The translations under genes were made by a program, and so were the position numbers. A stretch of 64,000 nt of DNA from Pseudomonas maumuensis (GTDB lineage: Bacteria > Pseudomonadota > Gammaproteobacteria > Pseudomonadales > Pseudomonadaceae): positions 2,728,001 through 2,792,000 of the forward strand of contig NZ_CP077077.1 in the NCBI RefSeq assembly GCF_019139675.1, written 5' to 3'. Shown here one piece after another: positions 59,595 to 64,000 of the stretch (within the stretch, counting starts at the first letter, position 1; every line of letters begins with the position of its first letter). The notes under the pieces are model-generated. The model was not told the origin of the DNA and made no database searches. It saw only the letters and a program-made list of their open reading frames with translations.

Positions 59595-59897
59595 TCAGCG
59601 TTCCTTGTCCATCCCTTGGCCTTGGTCACGCTGTTGACCACCACCGTTTCCAGTGTCGGAAAGGTTTCCCTGGTCGTCGGGTTGCTCCACCGATTGCCCG
59701 CCTTGACGCCCGGTGTCCTGGGACTGCGCCCAATCCTTGTCGGTCTTCTCTTCAGGCTGCCGGCCGGCCTGCTGGCCACCCTTCTGCCTGTCGCTCATGT
59801 CGCCTGCCGAGCCGTGGCCCCCTTGCTGGCCGGCGTTGCCCACATTGGTGTCGGCGCCCTGGGTCTGATCGCCGTGCTTGTCTTGATTGTCAGCCAT
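59595..59897 (-). CDS. Gln/Gly-rich hydrophilic protein (100 aa)
   Basis: A 100-residue polar, disordered protein (MADNQDKHGDQTQGADTNVG, then GGQQAGRQPEEKTDKDWAQS). It has no hydrophobic core and no known domain; style resembles desiccation/stress hydrophilins. A good ribosome binding site (AGGTAAGCC) precedes the ATG. Confidence 0.75.
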   Translation of the reverse strand: MADNQDKHGDQTQGADTNVGNAGQQGGHGSAGDMSDRQKGGQQAGRQPEEKTDKDWAQSQDTGRQGGQSVEQPDDQGNLSDTGNGGGQQRDQGQGMDKER

Positions 59898-60156
59898 GAT
59901 GGCTTACCTCTGCTCGAACACAGGAAGGTCTGTGTTCACTTGTGACTGAGGTATCGGGCAGCGCAGTGCAAAGATTCTCGGATTATCGGACCAACTGCCT
60001 GAAGGACAGCGGGGCAAACATTTAGCGGGTGAAAAACAGTAGTACAGGGTGTGGCCTGCGTTGCAAGGAAAGCCGCCGATCAGGGGCGAGAAAAACCGGA
60101 ACTTTGCCCGCCTCGCAGGCCTCCACCGCATGCCGGCGTGCAAATCGAGGTGAGCC

Positions 60157-60291
60157 ATGAGCAGCGACGACGATTTCAATGACGATCTTGAACCAGGGGC
60201 CCCGGTGCAACCTGATGAGGACGAGCCGGAGGTGCAGCCGGATGACCCGGACATCGAAGGCCTGCCTGGCGAAACCGGACAACCGGCCTGA
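60157..60291 (+). CDS. Very acidic small protein (44 aa)
   Basis: ATG 60157 (GAGGTGAGCC ribosome binding site) encodes 44 residues: MSSDDDFNDDLEPGAPVQPD and a Glu/Asp/Pro-rich rest. It ends 13 bases before the next gene, which has its own AAGGAGGG site. Function unknown. Confidence 0.6.
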   Translation: MSSDDDFNDDLEPGAPVQPDEDEPEVQPDDPDIEGLPGETGQPA

Positions 60292-60304
60292 AGGAGGGCT
60301 AGCC

Positions 60305-60700
60305 ATGAGATTCGACCGCTTTGCCCAATGGCTGGCCAACCGCAGCGGGCGCCCGGCGAGCTTCGTCATCGCATTGATGCTGATCATCGCCTGGGGCGTG
60401 AGCGGGCCACTTTTCCATTTCAACGACACCTGGCAATTGGTGATCAACACCTCGACCACCATCATCACCTTCCTCATGGTGTTCCTGATCCAGAACACCC
60501 AGAACCGCGACAACGACGAGCTGCACATCAAGATCGACGAACTGCTGCGCACGACCCAGCGGGCGCATAAGGCGCTGCTCGATCTCGAAGACATGGGGCC
60601 GGCCGAGCTGCACGCGCTGCGCAAGCATTACCAGCAACTGGGCGAGCATGAGCAATCGACGCCGGGCATCGACGCTCCGGACAAGACCACGCCTGACTGA
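60305..60700 (+). CDS. Low-affinity iron permease-family small membrane protein
   Basis: A 131-residue protein with two membrane helices (FVIALMLIIAWGVSGPLFHF and LVINTSTTIITFLMVFLIQN) followed by NTQNRDNDELHIKIDELLRT, the signature of the family named after Fet4-like permeases. Bacterial members are short and of unproven transport function. Ribosome binding site AAGGAGGG. Confidence 0.9.
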   Translation: MRFDRFAQWLANRSGRPASFVIALMLIIAWGVSGPLFHFNDTWQLVINTSTTIITFLMVFLIQNTQNRDNDELHIKIDELLRTTQRAHKALLDLEDMGPAELHALRKHYQQLGEHEQSTPGIDAPDKTTPD

Positions 60701-60714
60701 GCCTGGAGGACGAC

Positions 60715-61266
60715 ATGGCCAGACACATCATCCACTACACCGGCCCGATCAACTCCGCGACCTGCGGCAACCTGATCAATACCTGTTCCAAGGCCTTGCA
60801 ACAGGGCGCCGAGGTGCTGCAGATCAACATCGCCACCATGGGCGGCGAATGCAGCTACGGTTTCACCCTGTACAATTTCCTGCGCTCACTGCCGGTACCG
60901 GTGCATACCCACAACCTGGGCACGGTCGAATCGATGGGTAACATCCTGTTCCTGGCCGGCAGCCACCGTACTGCCTGCGCCTACAGCAAATTCCTGTTCC
61001 ACCCGTTCCACTGGACCCTGCACGGCTCGGTGGACCATGCACGGATGGCCGAGTACGCCATGAGCCTGGACTACGACCTGCGCCTGTATGCGCAGATCGT
61101 CGCCGAGCGCACCGAGGGTGCGAGCGAGCGGCTCGATGTGACGCGCTACCTGATGGCCTATCCGCGGATCCTGGGGCCTCAGGAAGCGCTCGACAGCGGG
61201 ATGATCCATGCCGTGGACGAACTGCCGATCGAGGTCGATGCCGTGCAGTGGAGCGTCCATGCCTGA
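60715..61266 (+). CDS. Orphan ClpP-like serine protease
   Basis: A 183-residue ClpP-fold protein. The Ser nucleophile is S73 in LGTVESMGNILFLAGSHRTA, the likely His is in SKFLFHPFHWTLHG near 96-99, and an acidic residue follows in LDYDLRLYAQIVAERT. INIATMGGECSYGFTLYNFL matches the oxyanion/structural block of ClpP. It is diverged from housekeeping ClpP and has no ClpX/ClpA gene beside it. It lies 14 bases after the iron-permease-like gene, in a plus-strand run of three genes. Confidence 0.85.
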   Translation: MARHIIHYTGPINSATCGNLINTCSKALQQGAEVLQINIATMGGECSYGFTLYNFLRSLPVPVHTHNLGTVESMGNILFLAGSHRTACAYSKFLFHPFHWTLHGSVDHARMAEYAMSLDYDLRLYAQIVAERTEGASERLDVTRYLMAYPRILGPQEALDSGMIHAVDELPIEVDAVQWSVHA

Positions 61267-61275
61267 GGCACGAGG

Positions 61276-61307
61276 CGCCCCGGCCATAGGCAGGCCGAGG
61301 CGGGGCG
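61276..61307. terminator. GC-rich hairpin between convergent genes
   Basis: CGCCCC (61276-61281) and GGGGCG (61302-61307) pair around an inner GGCC/GGCC stem. It sits in the 50-bp gap between the ClpP-like gene and the opposite-strand histidine kinase. No U-run. Confidence 0.3.
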
Positions 61308-61316
61308 TGTGGTGCG

Positions 61317-64000
61317 TCAGTAGGGTAGCGAGCCGCTCAGACTCTCGATCGCCTCGATCAGCTCGTCGTAGCCCACCGGCTTGTTCAGGTGCCGGTCGAA
61401 GCCCGATTGGCGCGAGCGGTACTGGTCGGCGCTGGCCCCGTAGCCGGTCAGGGCGATGGCTGGGGTGTAGCGCAGGTGTTCCAGGCCTCGCAGGGCCTTG
61501 ATCAGGGCGTGACCGTCCATGACCGGCATGCCGATGTCGGACAGGATGACGTCATAGCGGCCATGGGCGGCCGCCTCGAGTGCGGTTCGCGGGTCGCTGT
61601 GGGCCTCGACTTCGGCGCTTTCCATTTCCAGCAGCTGCTGCATCACCTCGAGAATTTCCACCGAGTCGTCCACCAGCAACACCCTGACGCCGCTCAAGCG
61701 GCCCTCGATGCTGTCGCCGCTGACCTCGGGCTGGGCCTGCTGTCCTGACGCGCACAACGGCAGGCACACCGTGAAGGTGGTGCCGCAGCCCAGCCCGGCG
61801 GACGCCGCGCTGACCGTGCCGCCGTGGGCCTCCACCAGTTGGCGCACCAGCGACAGGCCGATGCCGAGCCCGTCTCGGTGGTTGCCGGAACCCTGTGGCG
61901 CGGCTTGGGAAAACAGGTCGAAAACGCTTTCCAGGCTTTCGTCGGTCAGACCGATACCCTGGTCGATCACTTCCAGGCGCGCCTGGCTATCCTGGCGGGT
62001 TAGCGTCAGACGGATCTCGCTGCCGGCAGGGCTGAATTTCAGCGCATTGTTGAGCAGGTTCCAGACGATCTGCTCGAGCCGGGTGCCGTCGGCCTCGACA
62101 TACACCGGGGCGCCGTCGGCGGGCAGAGCCAGACGCACCTCGCAGGCGTGCTGCTCGTTGGCCAGCACCGCCTGGATGGCCTGCAGCACCGCGCACAGGT
62201 CGAGCACCTGGGTCTTGAGCTTGAGCTTGCCGGTGCGGATGCGCGCCACATCGAGCAGGTCATCGATGATCCGCGCCTGGCTGGAGACCGCGTCGCAAAT
62301 GGTGCCGACCGCCTTGCTGGCGACACCGTTGCTCTTCACCGACGGGGAGCGACGGAGGATTTCGGCATTCAGCTGGATCAGGTTGAGCGGGTGCTTGAGC
62401 TCATGGGACATGACCGCGAAGAACTCGTCCTTCATGTGGCTGCTGCTTTGCGACTCGGCCAGTTGCTTGCTTTGTTCGTCGTGCAGACGCTTGTGCCCGG
62501 TGAGGTCGCGGGCGATCTTGACGTAGCCGCGCAGGCTGCTGCCCTTGAGCCGTGACACTTCGCCGCTGCAGTAGAAGCGACTGCCGTCCTTGCGCACATG
62601 CCAGCGCTCGTCCTGGCCGCGACCGTGCAGGCGGGCGCTGCGCAGTTCGCGCTCGGGCACGCCGCTGGTCCGGTCCTGCTCGGTGAAGATCAGCTGGTAA
62701 TGGTGACCGAGCACTTCGTCCTTGCCATAGCCAAAGATCAGCGCCGCGCCGGTATTCCAGTCGGTGATCAGGCCCTGTTCGTCGAGCAGGATGATGGCGA
62801 AGTCGTGGGTGCTCTCGGCGACCAGGCGCATGCGCTCCTCGCCCTGGCGCAGGCGTTCCTCGGCGGCGCGGCTCTGGCTGATGTCGATGAAGGTCAGTAC
62901 GGTGCCGTCGACGTTGCGCTCGCTGGCCCGATAGGGCAGCAGACGGGCCAGATACCAGTGCTGGTTATGGCCGACCACTTCGCGCTCGATGGTGGTCTCG
63001 CGCTCGACCACCGCCCGGGCGTCATCGGCCAGGCCCGGATAATCGAGGCGATGGGTGATGTCGAGCAGCGAGCGCCCGGTGTCCACCGGCAGCATGCTGA
63101 AGATATCGGTGGCGCGCGGGGTGAACCAGCGGATGCACAGGTTGCGGTCGACGAACACCGTGGCGATGTCGGTGGATGCGATAAGGTTGCTCAGGTAGTC
63201 GTTGACCTTGTCGGTTTCCTCGACCTTGGTCTTAAGTTCGTAGTTGACCGTCAGCAGCTCTTCGTTGATCGACTGCAGCTCTTCCTTGCTGGTTTCCAGC
63301 TCTTCGCTGGCCGAGCGCAGTTCCTCGTTGATCGCCTGCATCTCTTCGTTGGAGGCGGTCAGTTCCTGGCTGGAAAACTCCGACTGCTCGATGGTTTCCT
63401 GCAGCTGCAGGCGCGTGCGGTGCAGTTCGCGCTCCAGGTTGCCCAACAGCATCCCTTCGGTCTGTTCGACGGCGGGTGCCTGGGTGATTGCGCTGTCGGC
63501 CTCGCCGCTCTGGAAGACCACCAGCAGGCACTCGCTGCCACTGGGTTCGTCCTGGTGCGGCTGGACCAGGATGCGTACCCCATCGGTATGCTCATCGAGG
63601 TCTAGGGGGACAGTGCGCGAGGTCACGGCCTGGCCGCTGCCCTGGGCCTGCAGCAAGGTGCTGCGCAGGGCCGGACGCAGCGGCGTGAGGACCAGGTTGA
63701 GCAGGTTGTGGCTGAGCTCGCCGCCGGCATGGCGCAGGTAGCGCCCCACGCCCTCGCTCATGTGCAGGATATTGCCCTCGGCATCGACCACCAGGCTCGG
63801 CGGCGTGCAGCGGGCGAGGGCGCGGTGATGGATTTCGGCATAGGACAGCTTGCGGGCGGCGCGTGCCCGGGCCGGTGCCGGGGCGAGCGCAGGCTCGGGG
63901 GCCTGCAGGCGCGCCGGATGACGCACGGCCGCCACTTCACGGGCACGGAAGATACGGTTGCGCTTGTCCACGGCGACGAACAGGTCGGCGGCAAGGTCGG
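61317..64000 (-). CDS. PAS hybrid histidine kinase with CheB/CheR-type upstream part (5' truncated by window)
   Basis: The frame runs through base 64000, so the N-terminus is outside the window. Upstream residues end LFVAVDKRNRIF, the usual junction after a CheR domain in CheB-CheR-PAS-kinase fusions. In the visible part come PAS-like segments, a long coiled coil (about 200-275 from the GTG at 63971, with LTASNEEMQAINEELRSASE), two PAS domains, a HisKA site in VMSHELKHPLNLIQLN, an HATPase with NNALKFSP and GLGIGLSLVRQLV, and a REC domain with phospho-Asp in VILSDIGMPVMDG. A cytoplasmic sensor of this type has no output of its own; partner unknown. Confidence 0.9.
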   Translation of the reverse strand, partial: DLAADLFVAVDKRNRIFRAREVAAVRHPARLQAPEPALAPAPARARAARKLSYAEIHHRALARCTPPSLVVDAEGNILHMSEGVGRYLRHAGGELSHNLLNLVLTPLRPALRSTLLQAQGSGQAVTSRTVPLDLDEHTDGVRILVQPHQDEPSGSECLLVVFQSGEADSAITQAPAVEQTEGMLLGNLERELHRTRLQLQETIEQSEFSSQELTASNEEMQAINEELRSASEELETSKEELQSINEELLTVNYELKTKVEETDKVNDYLSNLIASTDIATVFVDRNLCIRWFTPRATDIFSMLPVDTGRSLLDITHRLDYPGLADDARAVVERETTIEREVVGHNQHWYLARLLPYRASERNVDGTVLTFIDISQSRAAEERLRQGEERMRLVAESTHDFAIILLDEQGLITDWNTGAALIFGYGKDEVLGHHYQLIFTEQDRTSGVPERELRSARLHGRGQDERWHVRKDGSRFYCSGEVSRLKGSSLRGYVKIARDLTGHKRLHDEQSKQLAESQSSSHMKDEFFAVMSHELKHPLNLIQLNAEILRRSPSVKSNGVASKAVGTICDAVSSQARIIDDLLDVARIRTGKLKLKTQVLDLCAVLQAIQAVLANEQHACEVRLALPADGAPVYVEADGTRLEQIVWNLLNNALKFSPAGSEIRLTLTRQDSQARLEVIDQGIGLTDESLESVFDLFSQAAPQGSGNHRDGLGIGLSLVRQLVEAHGGTVSAASAGLGCGTTFTVCLPLCASGQQAQPEVSGDSIEGRLSGVRVLLVDDSVEILEVMQQLLEMESAEVEAHSDPRTALEAAAHGRYDVILSDIGMPVMDGHALIKALRGLEHLRYTPAIALTGYGASADQYRSRQSGFDRHLNKPVGYDELIEAIESLSGSLPY

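Overview
The window is about 64 kb of high-GC DNA that looks like chromosome from a Pseudomonas of the P. putida group. Most close family matches are typical Pseudomonas proteins. REP elements with the core GCCGGCAAGCCGGCTCCCACA occur at four places, and a P. aeruginosa-like set of stress genes (Ku, LigD, metallothionein, KGG protein) is present. No rRNA, tRNA, CRISPR array or intact transposon was seen. About 65 genes are supported; both end genes run off the window.

Region 1 (1-7.9 kb): the tail of a GmrSD-type HNH nuclease; a minus-strand polar amino-acid-type ABC importer with an AstE/aspartoacylase-like hydrolase and an RpiR regulator; a nitronate monooxygenase/enoyl-CoA hydratase pair; and a decayed hydrolase tail.

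Region 2 (7.9-23.4 kb) is the most unusual part. Two adjacent plus-strand operons each start at a good sigma-54 promoter. The first encodes an exported YVTN beta-propeller protein, two SCO-type copper chaperones, a cytochrome c domain fused to a periplasmic binding protein, and a SurA-N-like chaperone. The second encodes a response regulator, a GspE ATPase, PilM/N/O/P(GspC)-like platform proteins, a lipoprotein secretin, three pseudopilins and then csgE, csgF and csgG. It is therefore a type II secretion/type IV pilus-like machine directly joined to the curli export apparatus. No platform protein (GspF/PilC), prepilin peptidase or curlin subunit is encoded here. Paired palindromes upstream of the second promoter look like enhancer sites, and a REP pair has been absorbed into the coding sequence of the PilP/GspC-like gene.

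Region 3 (23.4-31.4 kb) holds mixed housekeeping and regulatory genes: HxlR, a SnoaL-like protein, a Tat-exported deacetylase with a divergent LysR regulator, DUF4142, exonuclease III, a diguanylate cyclase and RNase Z. Region 4 (31.5-39.2 kb) is the homoprotocatechuate meta-cleavage pathway hpaG1G2EDFHI with its regulators hpaA and hpaR and recognisable operator sequences; hpaBC is not here. Region 5 (39.3-41.2 kb) is a TetR/MFS efflux pair with a palindromic operator.

Region 6 (41.4-61.3 kb) is a stress-type island: KGG protein, diiron oxygenase-methyltransferase-YbdK ligase cluster, SDR, Ku, a GT2-methyltransferase-PIG-L-acyl-CoA dehydrogenase operon, LigD, metallothionein, ybhP-clsB-ybhN, DUF72, small hydrophilic proteins and an orphan ClpP-like protein. 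Inside it, 54.0-55.06 kb is gene-free and carries three hexanucleotide arrays plus a 627-bp imperfect palindrome. The window closes in a large CheB/CheR-type PAS hybrid histidine kinase.
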